Shown here: positions 8,729-16,827 of the stretch, in pieces | Position numbering within the stretch: the stretch's first letter is position 1 | How the letters are laid out: every line of letters starts with the position of its first letter | Origin: Candidatus Oceanisphaera merdipullorum | GTDB lineage: Bacteria; Pseudomonadota; Gammaproteobacteria; Enterobacterales; Aeromonadaceae | NCBI GenBank assembly: GCA_018883865.1 | Contig: JAHLFI010000035.1 | Coordinates: 1-42,409, forward strand | Direction: 5' to 3' | Length of the DNA: 42,409 nt | Notes under the pieces: model-generated | Told to the model about the DNA's origin: nothing | Databases searched by the model: none | What the model saw: only the letters and a program-made list of their open reading frames with translations | Program-made: the position numbers and the translations under genes

Positions 8729-8760
8729 GTGGTTATTTAAACGTTTAAGCGAATAACCAC
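8729..8760. promoter_or_regulatory. Nested palindrome, possible operator upstream of the riboswitch
   Basis: GTGGTTATT (8729-8737) and AATAACCAC (8752-8760) are perfect 9-bp inverted arms around a second perfect palindrome, TTAAACGTTTAA (8737-8748). There is no T-tract after it, so a terminator is unlikely. The site lies about 100 bases before the riboswitch and could bind a dimeric regulator of the motY-lafK transcript. No regulator is identified. Confidence 0.45.
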
Positions 8761-8834
8761 TGTAAATGTATGTTTATAGTTGAAAATAGAGCGTTTTTTT
8801 TAGTCAAATACTGTCGCACCAAAATACTGTTGCT

Positions 8835-8918
8835 GATGACAAGGGCAAACTGAGTGAAAATTCAGGACGCAAAGCTTCCGGTCTAAGGGATAAATAATCC
8901 TACGACAGCGGGGCCGCC
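8835..8918 (+). promoter_or_regulatory. Cyclic di-GMP-I (GEMM-I) riboswitch
   Basis: The stretch follows the conserved plan of class I c-di-GMP riboswitches. GGGCAAAC (8843-8850) leads into stem P2, CTGAGT-GAAA-ATTCAG (8850-8865), with a GAAA tetraloop. Next come GGACGCAAAGC (8865-8875), CCGG-tCTAA (8878-8885) and a second hairpin, GGAT...ATCC (8888-8900). It ends with CAGCGGGG (8907-8914). The GCAAA and GACGCAAAGC blocks and the CTAA receptor resemble the Vibrio cholerae Vc2 aptamer closely. It lies on the coding strand about 120 bases ahead of motY-lafK, so it should sense c-di-GMP and control the lateral motility regulator. Whether ligand turns expression on or off cannot be told. Confidence 0.9.
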
Positions 8919-8922
8919 AAAG

Positions 8923-8951
8923 CAGGTAATCCCTTCGGCTTACGCCACCTG
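8923..8951 (+). other. Stem-loop between riboswitch and motY
   Basis: CAGGT (8923-8927) pairs with ACCTG (8947-8951), and GTAA (8926-8929) can pair with TTAC (8940-8943) over a loop containing CTTCGG. It directly follows the aptamer and may be part of the expression platform. Confidence 0.5.
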
Positions 8952-8997
8952 TACATCCTTTCTCAGCGTTACCCAAATTGCTTGGCCTTGAGCCGAG

Positions 8998-9019
8998 TCG
9001 GCATCGTTTTGCCGATTTT
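8998..9019 (+). terminator. Putative intrinsic terminator in the riboswitch expression platform
   Basis: TCGGCA (8998-9003) pairs with TGCCGA (9010-9015) over a six-base loop and is followed by TTTT. It ends 20 bases before the motY start. A hairpin plus T-run at this place fits a transcriptional on/off switch governed by the aptamer. The stem is short, so it may instead act on translation. Confidence 0.5.
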
Positions 9020-9039
9020 AAAAATTAAGTTGAATCTTG

Positions 9040-9885
9040 ATGTTGTTTACAAAATTCCGCGCAAGCTTTGCGATAGGGATGTTATTGGTCAGCGCGCAGG
9101 TATGCGCGACGACCATGACCGCTATCGATGAAGCTAAGTGGCAGTTCCACCAAGCGCAAAATCTATGTGTGCTTGAGCATCAGGTGGCTGAGTTAGCCCT
9201 AGCACGCTTTAGTAGCGCCCAAGGGGGCAGCTTGGCCTTTGAGCTTAAGTGGCTAACAGCCAGCAACCAAGTTGGCCAAGCGGTGTTGAATTCACGTAGC
9301 GCGCCGTGGCGAGGCGTCGAAACCGCACGTTTAGCCCAAGGAGCGTGGCAACAACAGGTATTGCGCTTTAATGGCGCAGCAGATGCGGCACTTAATGCGT
9401 TAGTGACAGGCCGTTGGCTAGACGTGACTGAGCTTGGCGATGGCCGCCAATTAGTGCTGCCCAGCGTCTATCTTCAGCAGCCTTATCAAGACTTTCGGTT
9501 GTGCCGTGGCGAAACAGGCATTGAGCGCTCGGCGGACGGCACTCAGTTCACACTGCATTTTCAAACCGGCGCCAAACACCTCACCCAAAACCAAGCTCAG
9601 CAACTAAACCAATTGGCCAAGCAGGTCAGCCAACAGCCGCAGGTTAACCGATTACAGATTGACGCCTACACAGATAACAGAGGGGGGGCTGAGCTCAATT
9701 TACGTGTGTCGCAAAACCGCGCCCTGCAAGTGGCCAACCAACTGCGTCGCACCCTTCCCGTATTGCCGATGGACATGCATGCCCACGGTCAAGCTTCGTC
9801 CGTAAGCGATAACAACACCCCAGCTGGGCGTTATCAGAATCGACGGGTCACCATAACGTTACTTCAAGTGGAACAAGCATTATGA
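9040..9885 (+). CDS. motY: Flagellar stator-associated protein MotY (OmpA-type C-terminus)
   Basis: 281 residues from ATG 9040 (a TTG one codon upstream is possible). The N-terminus is a signal peptide (KFRAS, then hydrophobic to VCA). The N-terminal MotY domain contains SLAFELKW, APWRG and the YQDFRLC end. The C-terminal OmpA-like peptidoglycan-binding domain (about residues 170-275) shows IDAYTDNRGGAELNLRVSQN and NNTPAGRYQNRRVTI. MotY forms the T-ring that holds stators around the rod in Vibrio-type motors. In lateral systems it stands beside lafK, as here, where the genes overlap by four bases. The leader carries a c-di-GMP riboswitch; there is no clear ribosome site. Confidence 0.85.
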   Translation: MLFTKFRASFAIGMLLVSAQVCATTMTAIDEAKWQFHQAQNLCVLEHQVAELALARFSSAQGGSLAFELKWLTASNQVGQAVLNSRSAPWRGVETARLAQGAWQQQVLRFNGAADAALNALVTGRWLDVTELGDGRQLVLPSVYLQQPYQDFRLCRGETGIERSADGTQFTLHFQTGAKHLTQNQAQQLNQLAKQVSQQPQVNRLQIDAYTDNRGGAELNLRVSQNRALQVANQLRRTLPVLPMDMHAHGQASSVSDNNTPAGRYQNRRVTITLLQVEQAL

Positions 9886-11297
9886 AAACTGATCCCCAGT
9901 CTCCCCAGCTGTGGTTGATATCTCGTGATGGCGTATCGGATCTTTGTTATGGCGCCTTATTGGGTGCGGGTTATCAGCTCAAACAAATGGCCACGTTCAC
10001 CGCTCCCGAGCACGGCTTGCCTCGCGTTATTTTAATAGATAGCGACCTCGGCTCGTCGTTTCTTGAACAAATTCGTTATGCGACTACTCGCTTCCCTAAG
10101 GCGGTGGTGATGGCGATAGTGGATCACGGTGAAAGTGCCCTCACCAGTGAGGCGCTGCGTGCCGGTGCCTGTGATTACGTGCTTAAGCCTTATCAACCCC
10201 GCCAATTGCTGCGCATCTTAGGCCAAAGTCTGGCGCTCACCCAAAGTACCGGCAACATGGTGGTGCGCTCGCGCGCCGGCTTGCAAGTGCTGCAACTGGC
10301 GTACCGCGCTGCACAAACCAATGCGGCGGTATTAATTGGCGGCGAGTCAGGCACCGGCAAAGAGTGCTTAGCGCAATATATTCATCAGGTTTCAGACCGC
10401 GTAAAGGGGCCGTTTGTGGCAGTTAACTGCGCGGCCATTCCAGAAAGTATGTTGGAAGCCGTGCTCTTTGGTTACAACAAGGGCGCCTTTACTGGTGCTA
10501 GCCAAAGCCAGCCCGGCAAGTTTGAGTTGGCTAACGGCGGCACCTTATTGCTCGACGAAATCGCCGACATGCCGCTGAACTTGCAAGCTAAGCTGTTGCG
10601 GGTGTTGCAAGAAAAAGAAGTGGAGCGCTTAGGCAGCCACCAAAAAGTGGCGTTAAACGTGCGTATCGTCGCGGCCTGCAATAAAGACCTGCGTGAAGCC
10701 GTTAATGCCGGTGAGTTTCGTGAAGATTTGTTTTATCGCCTCGATGTATTGCCCTTAAACTGGCCACCACTGCGTGAGCGGTTAGAAGATATCTTGCCGC
10801 TGGCGCAGCATTTTTTAACGCGCTATGGCCAAGGCGAGCAGTTCCACCTTAGCGCTCAGGCTGAGCGCAGCCTGCTGGCCTATGCTTGGCCGGGTAATAT
10901 TCGCGAGTTAGAAAACGTCATTCAGCGAGCCCTGATCTTAGCCCGTGGCGCCATTATCGATGTGGTCGATCTTATGCTGCCGCAAACCGAGTCCTGTGTG
11001 GTGGCCACGCCTTTGGTGCCTGCTCATACTGCTGCAACACATACAGCTACTCCCCCTACCGGAGTGGGTCACACGGCCAATGCCGCCCCCATGCCAACCC
11101 AAATGCCAGCAGGCCAAGGTTTGCAAGCCAGCCGCCAGCGCGCCGAATTTGATTATGTGTTGCACATTTTACAGCAACATCAAGGCCACAGAACCCGCAC
11201 CGCCGAAGCGCTAGGCGTCACTACCCGCGCCTTGCGTTACAAACTAGCGACCATGCGCGAGCAGGGTATCGACATCGACCGAGTAATAGGAAACTAA
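9882..11297 (+). CDS. lafK: Sigma-54 dependent lateral flagellar regulator LafK
   Basis: 471 residues. The N-terminal part (1-120) looks like a receiver domain with an aspartate at 53 (VILIDSD) and a lysine at 102 (VLKPY), though the pocket is not canonical. The AAA+ domain has Walker A GGESGTGK (153-160), the sigma-54 contacting GAFTGA (201-206) and Walker B TLLLDEI (221-227). A proline- and threonine-rich linker leads to a Fis-type helix-turn-helix (HRTRTAEALGVTTRALRYKL). LafK is the class II activator of lateral flagellar genes in Vibrio. It is co-transcribed with motY (ATGA overlap) and followed after one base by fliE. Its likely targets are the -24/-12 sites at 2073 and 23427. Confidence 0.9.
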   Translation: MKTDPQSPQLWLISRDGVSDLCYGALLGAGYQLKQMATFTAPEHGLPRVILIDSDLGSSFLEQIRYATTRFPKAVVMAIVDHGESALTSEALRAGACDYVLKPYQPRQLLRILGQSLALTQSTGNMVVRSRAGLQVLQLAYRAAQTNAAVLIGGESGTGKECLAQYIHQVSDRVKGPFVAVNCAAIPESMLEAVLFGYNKGAFTGASQSQPGKFELANGGTLLLDEIADMPLNLQAKLLRVLQEKEVERLGSHQKVALNVRIVAACNKDLREAVNAGEFREDLFYRLDVLPLNWPPLRERLEDILPLAQHFLTRYGQGEQFHLSAQAERSLLAYAWPGNIRELENVIQRALILARGAIIDVVDLMLPQTESCVVATPLVPAHTAATHTATPPTGVGHTANAAPMPTQMPAGQGLQASRQRAEFDYVLHILQQHQGHRTRTAEALGVTTRALRYKLATMREQGIDIDRVIGN

Positions 11298-11298
11298 T

Positions 11299-11619
11299 AT
11301 GACCGCCTCTATCGCACATCAACAACAGGCCATGTTGGTCAAACTAGACCAAATGCAACATCAAGCCAGCAGCGGCGACATAGCGCCCGCCGCCGATCAA
11401 GGCTCGTTTGGCGAGTTAATGAAAAGCACGGTGCAAAGTATTAACAGCGAGCAGGTGCAGGCCTCAAATTTAATGGCGGCGGTAGAAACCGGTGCCAGTG
11501 ACGATTTAGTGGGCGCCATGTTGGCCAGTCAAAAAGCCGGTTTAAGTTTTTCCGCATTAGTACAGGTGCGTAATAAGTTAGCCAGTGCCTTCGATGACAT
11601 AATGCGCATGCCGCTGTAA
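11299..11619 (+). CDS. fliE: Flagellar hook-basal body protein FliE
   Basis: 106 residues. FliE joins the MS ring to the rod and is the first rod subunit exported. The C-terminal FliE signature is clear: SINSEQVQASNLMAAVETG, LVGAMLASQKAGLSFSALVQ and a final VRNKLASAFDDIMRMPL. It starts one base after lafK, so it is expressed with the regulator. Confidence 0.94.
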   Translation: MTASIAHQQQAMLVKLDQMQHQASSGDIAPAADQGSFGELMKSTVQSINSEQVQASNLMAAVETGASDDLVGAMLASQKAGLSFSALVQVRNKLASAFDDIMRMPL

Positions 11620-11628
11620 GGAACCCAG

Positions 11629-11664
11629 ATGGCTGAAGTAAACAAGATGGCTGAAGTAAATGGA
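11629..11664 (+). repeat. 18-bp tandem duplication at the fliF start
   Basis: ATGGCTGAAGTAAACAAG (11629-11646) is followed by ATGGCTGAAGTAAATGGA (11647-11664): 15 of 18 bases agree. It gives FliF a doubled MAEVN leader and two in-frame start codons. Confidence 0.85.
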
Positions 11665-13362
11665 ATAAGTACGGCAAGTTTGCCGCTGCGTGCAGGCTTA
11701 AATCAGAGCAAAGCACGTTGGCAGCGTTTGTCGGCACACCATAAGCAAGTAATAGTGCTGAGCAGCTTAGCGGTGGTGATCGCCCTAGTAGTGGTTAATC
11801 TTTTGTGGCAGAGCGGGCGCAGCTATGTGCCTTTATATGGCAAGCAAGAAGTGTATGACCAAGGTCAAATAGTGGCGGCATTGGAGCAGGGTGAAGTGGC
11901 CTTTCGCTTAGACCCCCACAGCGGTCAAATCTTGGTGGAGCAAGAGCAGTTAGGCGCGGTGCGTATGATGATGGCAGCCCGCGGCGTTAAGGCCCAGCTG
12001 CCGTCTGGCTTAGAAGATTTAAGCCTAAATACCGGCATGGGCACCAGTCAGTTTATGGAAACCCGCCGCTATCGCCATGCATTAGAAGGCGAGCTGGCGC
12101 GCACCATAATGGCGTTGAACTGGGTGCGCCAAGCGCGGGTGCATTTGGCCATGCCAGAGCGCACCTTATTTATTGGCCGCGCCGAGCAAACCCCGACCGC
12201 GTCTGTGATGTTAGAAGTGGCGATGGGCCATGATCCTGACTTGGCTCAAGTGGAAGGCATAGTGAACTTGGTGGCCGGCAGCGTGCCCGGCATGACCAAT
12301 GACAAGGTCTCCGTCATCGACCAAAACGGCCAATTACTCAGCGATCAATTATCCAGTAGCGGCATGAGCAAAGGCCTCAGCCAACGCCAAGTTGAATATG
12401 GCCGCCAGCTTGAGCAGCAATTAGCTCAACGGGCTAAAGACATGCTGTATCCCATTTTAGGCGCCAATAACTTTCGGGTGCAGGTCACCGCCGAGCTGGA
12501 CTTTAATGCGGTGGAAGAAACACGCGAAAGCCTAGATCAAACCCCGACCTTGCTGCGTGAAACAGGCAGTGAGCGCAACAGCAGCGACAACTTAGGGATA
12601 GGTATTCCCGGCGCCCTGACCAATACGCCGCCGCAAGCCAATGCGGAGGGAGAACCAAACAAAGACACCCCCATCAATAAAAATAACCGTGAGCAACACG
12701 AATTTCAGCGCCAGTATGAAAGTGGCCGCTCCGTGGTGCATACCCGTTATCAAACGGGTCGAGTGAGCCAATTAAGCGTATCAGTGCTGCTCAACAATGC
12801 CATGGCACCCGAAGGCGGCTGGCCCGAAGTGCAATTAACCAACATGGGCCAGATGGTACAAGGTGCGGTGGGCTTTAACGGTGAGCGAGGTGATCAGTTT
12901 TCGCTCACCAGTTTCGATTTTAGCCCACAAGCACTGCCCAGCGAATTTGCCAGTGAGCTGGCCTGGTGGCAAGTACCCGAATGGCAGGCTTATGCCCGTT
13001 ATTTGTTAGGCGCGCTCATGGTGCTGGCGTTGCTAATTTTTGGCGTGCGCCCCCTTATTCGCCATCTCAACACCAATCAAAAAGCTGCCGCCTTGCGTGA
13101 ACTGCAGGCCGAGGGTGTTGCGGTGAGCGGCGCCCTTGGCGACAAGGCCGCGCTGTTAGATAGTGCGGCTCAGGCACTGAAAGCGCCGGAGCGAGTGGGC
13201 CCGCATACGGTATTGCCTTGGGATCAAGACGAACAAGAATGGCAATTGCCCCCACCGGGCAGTGAGCTAAAAGTGCAAGTTACCCATCTGCAATTATTGG
13301 CCGAGCGGGAAACCGAGCGGGTAGCGGAAGTTATTAAACACTGGATTAAAGACCATGACTGA
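11629..13362 (+). CDS. fliF: Flagellar MS-ring protein FliF
   Basis: 577 residues. The first membrane helix (VIVLSSLAVVIALVVVNLLW, about 42-61) is followed by ring-building motifs, including VPLYGKQEVYDQGQIVAALE and the conserved HLAMPERTLF. A low-complexity middle precedes the second helix (RYLLGALMVLALLIFGV, about 450) and a cytoplasmic tail that binds FliG. ATG 11629 has AAGGAA (11618-11623) six bases upstream. The first 18 bases are a tandem duplication (MAEVNK-MAEVNG), so a second in-frame ATG exists at 11647. It overlaps fliG by eight bases. Confidence 0.96.
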   Translation: MAEVNKMAEVNGISTASLPLRAGLNQSKARWQRLSAHHKQVIVLSSLAVVIALVVVNLLWQSGRSYVPLYGKQEVYDQGQIVAALEQGEVAFRLDPHSGQILVEQEQLGAVRMMMAARGVKAQLPSGLEDLSLNTGMGTSQFMETRRYRHALEGELARTIMALNWVRQARVHLAMPERTLFIGRAEQTPTASVMLEVAMGHDPDLAQVEGIVNLVAGSVPGMTNDKVSVIDQNGQLLSDQLSSSGMSKGLSQRQVEYGRQLEQQLAQRAKDMLYPILGANNFRVQVTAELDFNAVEETRESLDQTPTLLRETGSERNSSDNLGIGIPGALTNTPPQANAEGEPNKDTPINKNNREQHEFQRQYESGRSVVHTRYQTGRVSQLSVSVLLNNAMAPEGGWPEVQLTNMGQMVQGAVGFNGERGDQFSLTSFDFSPQALPSEFASELAWWQVPEWQAYARYLLGALMVLALLIFGVRPLIRHLNTNQKAAALRELQAEGVAVSGALGDKAALLDSAAQALKAPERVGPHTVLPWDQDEQEWQLPPPGSELKVQVTHLQLLAERETERVAEVIKHWIKDHD

Positions 13363-14383
13363 GTCCTCTACGGCGCCCACAAGCAGCGCCCTTACCTTAG
13401 CGCAAACTGAAAAAGCCGCCGTGGTGCTCTTAAGCATGGGCGAAGGGGCGGCGGCTCAAGTATTGCAACGCCTAGACCGCGACGACGTGCGTAAAGTCAC
13501 TAGCGCCATGGCGGCACTGGCCGGCGTGTCGGCAGATGCGGCGCGCGGCACCTTACAGGAATTTTTTGAACTCTATCGTCAGCAAAGTGGCATACATTCC
13601 GCCTCTCGCGAATATCTAGAGCGCACGCTGGACTTAGCACTGGGCGATAAACTTGCCCGTGGTTTGCTGGACTCCATGTATGGCGACGTAGTGCGCCGCG
13701 AAATTCAGCGTCTGCAATGGGTACAACCCGAGATCTTGGCGCGTTTCTTACAACAAGAGCACCCACAGATGCAGGCGGTGATCTTGGCCTTCTTGCCTGC
13801 AGACTCCGCCGCCGCCGTGTTGTCGCTGCTACCGAACGACAGCCACGATGAGCTGTTATTGCGGGTGGCCAACCTCAGCGAAGTCAGCGAGTTTGTGGTG
13901 GTGGAATTAAAAGCCGCACTGACTCGCTGCCTCGATTTTGTGGCCCATAACGCCGGTGCGCGGGTGGATGGCGTGCGCCAAGTGGCCGATATTGTTAACC
14001 GTTATCAGGGTAATCGTGGTCAGTTAATGGAACTGCTGAAGTTGCACAATGCCCACACCGCCGGTGAAATTGAACGCAACATGTATGACTTCACAAGCCT
14101 TGCTCGCCAGAGCGAAGAAACCTTGCAGCGCATAGTGCAAGAGCTGCCGATAGAGGTGCTGGGCTTGGCGCTAAAAGGCGCAGAAAGCCAAGTGCGCCGC
14201 GTGATGCTGGAAGCCATGCCCAAGCGCATGGCTCAGCAGATGGAGCAAGATATGCTGCGCCAAGGCGCGGTGGCGGTAAGTAAGGTTGAAAATGCCCGCC
14301 TTGAGGTGATGACCTTAGTGCGCGAGCTGGTCGAGCAGGGCGAGCTGGAGTTCCAGCTTTATGAAGAACAGGTGGTGAGTTAA
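13355..14383 (+). CDS. fliG: Flagellar motor switch protein FliG
   Basis: 342 residues, all helical, with the three-domain layout of FliG. The N-domain starts with EKAAVVLLSMGEGAAAQVL. The middle domain has the EHPQ motif (FLQQEHPQMQAVILAFLP, about residue 130). The C-terminal torque domain includes MYDFTSLARQSEETLQRIVQ and the charged ALKGAESQVRRVML ridge. FliG couples stator force to the rotor and binds FliF and FliM. It overlaps fliF at its start and touches fliH at its end (TAATG). Confidence 0.95.
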   Translation: MTESSTAPTSSALTLAQTEKAAVVLLSMGEGAAAQVLQRLDRDDVRKVTSAMAALAGVSADAARGTLQEFFELYRQQSGIHSASREYLERTLDLALGDKLARGLLDSMYGDVVRREIQRLQWVQPEILARFLQQEHPQMQAVILAFLPADSAAAVLSLLPNDSHDELLLRVANLSEVSEFVVVELKAALTRCLDFVAHNAGARVDGVRQVADIVNRYQGNRGQLMELLKLHNAHTAGEIERNMYDFTSLARQSEETLQRIVQELPIEVLGLALKGAESQVRRVMLEAMPKRMAQQMEQDMLRQGAVAVSKVENARLEVMTLVRELVEQGELEFQLYEEQVVS

Positions 14384-15186
14384 TGAAGTCTGAATTCTCT
14401 CATAATGGCCCCGTCGCCCACCGCCCCACTGCGGATCGACCCGCAACCAGCCGTCTGGCTTCTCCCAACGTGCGCCGTTATCGTTTTCCGTCTTTATATG
14501 GTGAAGAGGGGGCGCCTGAGTCGCCCAGTGATGAGCTGCAAGAGCAGCAATATCAGCACAATCTTGAGCAAGGTTTTCAAGAAGGCTTAGAGCAAGGCCG
14601 CGAAGCTGGCTTTCAAAAAGGCCTTGAACAAGGCCGCCAGCAAGGGTTGACCGAAGGCTTAGAGCAAGGACGACTGCAAGGACGACTGCAAGGACAAGCC
14701 CAGTTGCGCGAGCTGCAAAGCAGTTTGGCCGACGAATTACGCCACTGGCAAGCCAGCGCCGAGCAACAATGGCAACAGCTGTCCATGTCGGCGCTCAACC
14801 AACAACAACAGCATATTTGCCAACTGGTTGAGCAAGTGGCGCGCCGCGTTATTCGCTCCGAGCTGACCATGAATCCCCAGCAAGTGTTGGCCATAGTCGA
14901 AGAGGCGCTGCAAGGCATTGACGCCCGCGTAAGCGAGCTGCAGCTGTTTATTAGCCCTGAGGATAAGCAGCGCTTAGCCGACATTGGCATCACCGAATGT
15001 CGTGGTTGGGCCTTGCACTTGGATGCCAAACTCGCGCCCGGCGATTGCCGAATTGAGACCGAAACCTTAACGCTGGAAGCACTCACCGAAGAGCGGTTGC
15101 AAAAAGGTATCGCTAAGGTGAGTCAGAGCTTAAGCGAGCAAGAGCTTAAACCAGAATTTAAACCAGAGCTTAAGCAAACGCCATGA
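14383..15186 (+). CDS. fliH: Flagellar assembly protein FliH
   Basis: 267 residues. Residues about 60-105 form the EQGxxxGxxxG repeat helix typical of FliH (LEQGREAGFQKGLEQGRQQG and so on), which dimerises and links the FliI ATPase to the C-ring. A 12-bp unit, GGACGACTGCAA, is duplicated at 14668-14691 within this helix. The C-terminal half is the FliI-binding domain (VARRVIRSELTMNPQQVLAI, ITECRGWALHLDAKLAPGDC). The end has a small KPE-rich repeat. The stop overlaps fliI by four bases. Confidence 0.9.
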   Translation: MKSEFSHNGPVAHRPTADRPATSRLASPNVRRYRFPSLYGEEGAPESPSDELQEQQYQHNLEQGFQEGLEQGREAGFQKGLEQGRQQGLTEGLEQGRLQGRLQGQAQLRELQSSLADELRHWQASAEQQWQQLSMSALNQQQQHICQLVEQVARRVIRSELTMNPQQVLAIVEEALQGIDARVSELQLFISPEDKQRLADIGITECRGWALHLDAKLAPGDCRIETETLTLEALTEERLQKGIAKVSQSLSEQELKPEFKPELKQTP

Positions 15187-16556
15187 GCCAACTTGAGCAG
15201 CGCTTACAACAGGCGGGCCAAGCTCTTTCTGAGGAGCCAGAATCCGGCTTTGGCCAGATTTATGGTCGCCTGCTTAAAGTTACCGGCAGCCTGCTCGAAG
15301 TCTCAGGTTGCCGGCTGGGTATGGGCCAGCGTTGTTTTATCGAAACCGTTGACGGGAGCGATCAAGGCGCAAAGCGCGGCGAGCTCGAAGCCGAAGTGGT
15401 GGCGCTGGATCGCGAGCAAGCCCTGTTATTACCGCTCACCACGGCGCAGGGTTTATTTACTGGCGCTCGGGTGCGACCTTGCTTAAATGGCTCCCAGCTT
15501 AAGGTCTCTGATCAACTGTTGGGCCGCATCGTGGATGGCTTATTACGCCCACTGGATGGTGGCCCTCTGCCAGATGGCCAGCCGCTGCCTTGGCACACGC
15601 CCATTCCTAATCCCTTATATCGCCGTCGCGTGAATGAACCGCTAGACGTAGGCGTGCGCGCCATTAATGCGCTGCTCACGCCGGGCAAAGGCCAGCGTTT
15701 AGGTCTGTTTGCCGGCCCGGGTGTGGGCAAAAGTGTGCTGCTCGGTATGATGGCGCGCTACACCCAAGCGGACGTAGTGGTGGTGGGCTTAATCGGTGAG
15801 CGGGGGCGTGAGGTACGCGAATTTATCGACGACTGCTTAGGCGAAGCGGGGCGTGCCAAGGCGGTGGTGATTGCGGCTCCTGCCGATCAAAGCCCGCTGC
15901 TGCGTGCCCGCGCCGCTCAAGCTTGCCACAGAGTGGCGGAGCATTTTCGCGACCAAGGTAAAGACGTACTCTTGCTGATGGACTCGCTCACCCGCTTTGT
16001 GCAGGCGCGGCGCGAAATTGGTCTCGCGGTCGGCGAGCCACCGGTGGCGCGCGGCTATCCACCCTCTGCTTTCAGTGCATTAACCGAATTGGTGGAGCGC
16101 GCCGGCAATGGCGTGCAAACACAGGGCAGCTTAACCGCCTTTTATACGGTATTAGCGGAAGGTGACGATCAACAAGATCCGGTGGCGGATGCGGCGCGCG
16201 CCATTCTCGATGGTCACGTGGTATTAAGCCGCCAATTGGCCGAGCAAGGCCATTATCCGGCCATCGATATCGGCGCTTCTATTAGCCGCGTGATGAGCAA
16301 GGTGACCAGCCCTGAGCATTTAGCGCAAGCGGGTATCTGTAAACGCTGGTTTAGTCACTATCAACAAGTGCGTGAACTGTTACCGCTGGGCGGTATTCAG
16401 TCCGGCAAGAGTGCGGAAACTGACGAAGCCATCGCCCGCTACCCAGACTTACAGCTGTTTTTACAACAATCAGAACACGAGCCGGTGAGCTTTGAACAAA
16501 GCTTGAGCGATCTCGCCGCTGTCACCGGAAGCCCTTCGGGCAGCCATACGCTTTAA
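15183..16556 (+). CDS. fliI: Flagellum-specific ATPase FliI
   Basis: 457 residues, homologous to the F1 beta subunit. Walker A is AGPGVGKS (177-184), followed by VVVGLIGERGREVREFIDD and Walker B VLLLMDSLTR. The SRVMSKVTSPEHL end is typical. The hexamer unfolds and dispatches export substrates and is held by FliH. The final codons contain the repeated element GCCCTTCGGGCAGC (16531-16544), so the C-terminal SPSGSHTL may be shaped by that repeat. It ends the motY-lafK-fliE-F-G-H-I operon. Confidence 0.96.
   Translation: MSQLEQRLQQAGQALSEEPESGFGQIYGRLLKVTGSLLEVSGCRLGMGQRCFIETVDGSDQGAKRGELEAEVVALDREQALLLPLTTAQGLFTGARVRPCLNGSQLKVSDQLLGRIVDGLLRPLDGGPLPDGQPLPWHTPIPNPLYRRRVNEPLDVGVRAINALLTPGKGQRLGLFAGPGVGKSVLLGMMARYTQADVVVVGLIGERGREVREFIDDCLGEAGRAKAVVIAAPADQSPLLRARAAQACHRVAEHFRDQGKDVLLLMDSLTRFVQARREIGLAVGEPPVARGYPPSAFSALTELVERAGNGVQTQGSLTAFYTVLAEGDDQQDPVADAARAILDGHVVLSRQLAEQGHYPAIDIGASISRVMSKVTSPEHLAQAGICKRWFSHYQQVRELLPLGGIQSGKSAETDEAIARYPDLQLFLQQSEHEPVSFEQSLSDLAAVTGSPSGSHTL
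16531..16544 (+). repeat. Dispersed GCCCTTCGGGCAGC element, copy 1 (end of fliI)
   Basis: A GCCC-ttc-GGGC mini-hairpin followed by AGC lies just before the fliI stop. The same sequence occurs after flgF, and a one-base variant occurs after flgI. Confidence 0.6.
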
Positions 16557-16769
16557 GCCGAACGCTGTCAGCTAAAAAATAAAGACGAGTGACTTTTTGC
16601 CACCACTTTGTATTACGAGAAGCACGGAACGCACAGCAAAATAAAGATAAGAGCGAAAAGAACCAAAGTTTTCCGAGTGTAAGGTCTGAATTTTATAAAT
16701 ATTGTTCACTTTTCGCCTTTGAACAGCCTCTTGTCAGTGTTTTTCTGTGACTCTCGGAACAAAGAAGCG

Positions 16770-16785
16770 TGGCAAAAATATTGTT
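16770..16785 (+). promoter_or_regulatory. Possible sigma-54 promoter for fliJ
   Basis: TGGCAAAAATATTGTT keeps the GG (16771) to TG (16783) distance of 12 and most of the -24/-12 consensus, but has TTGT rather than TTGC. A start near 16795 would leave about 33 bases before fliJ. The 271-base gap between fliI and fliJ (16557-16827) is AT-rich and otherwise shows nothing I can name. Confidence 0.45.
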
Positions 16786-16827
16786 AGATTTTGCTCTACT
16801 TTGTTTTTTACTTCAGCGGAGTCTTGC

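Noticed and set aside
14613-15086. 157-codon antisense ORF over fliH
   Set aside because: Cysteine- and serine-rich shadow of the repeat codons of fliH; no independent start context.
16747-16827. Upstream in-frame start for fliJ
   Set aside because: No ribosome site, and the extra residues (KKRGKNIVRF...) are not FliJ-like; ATG 16828 follows GGAG.
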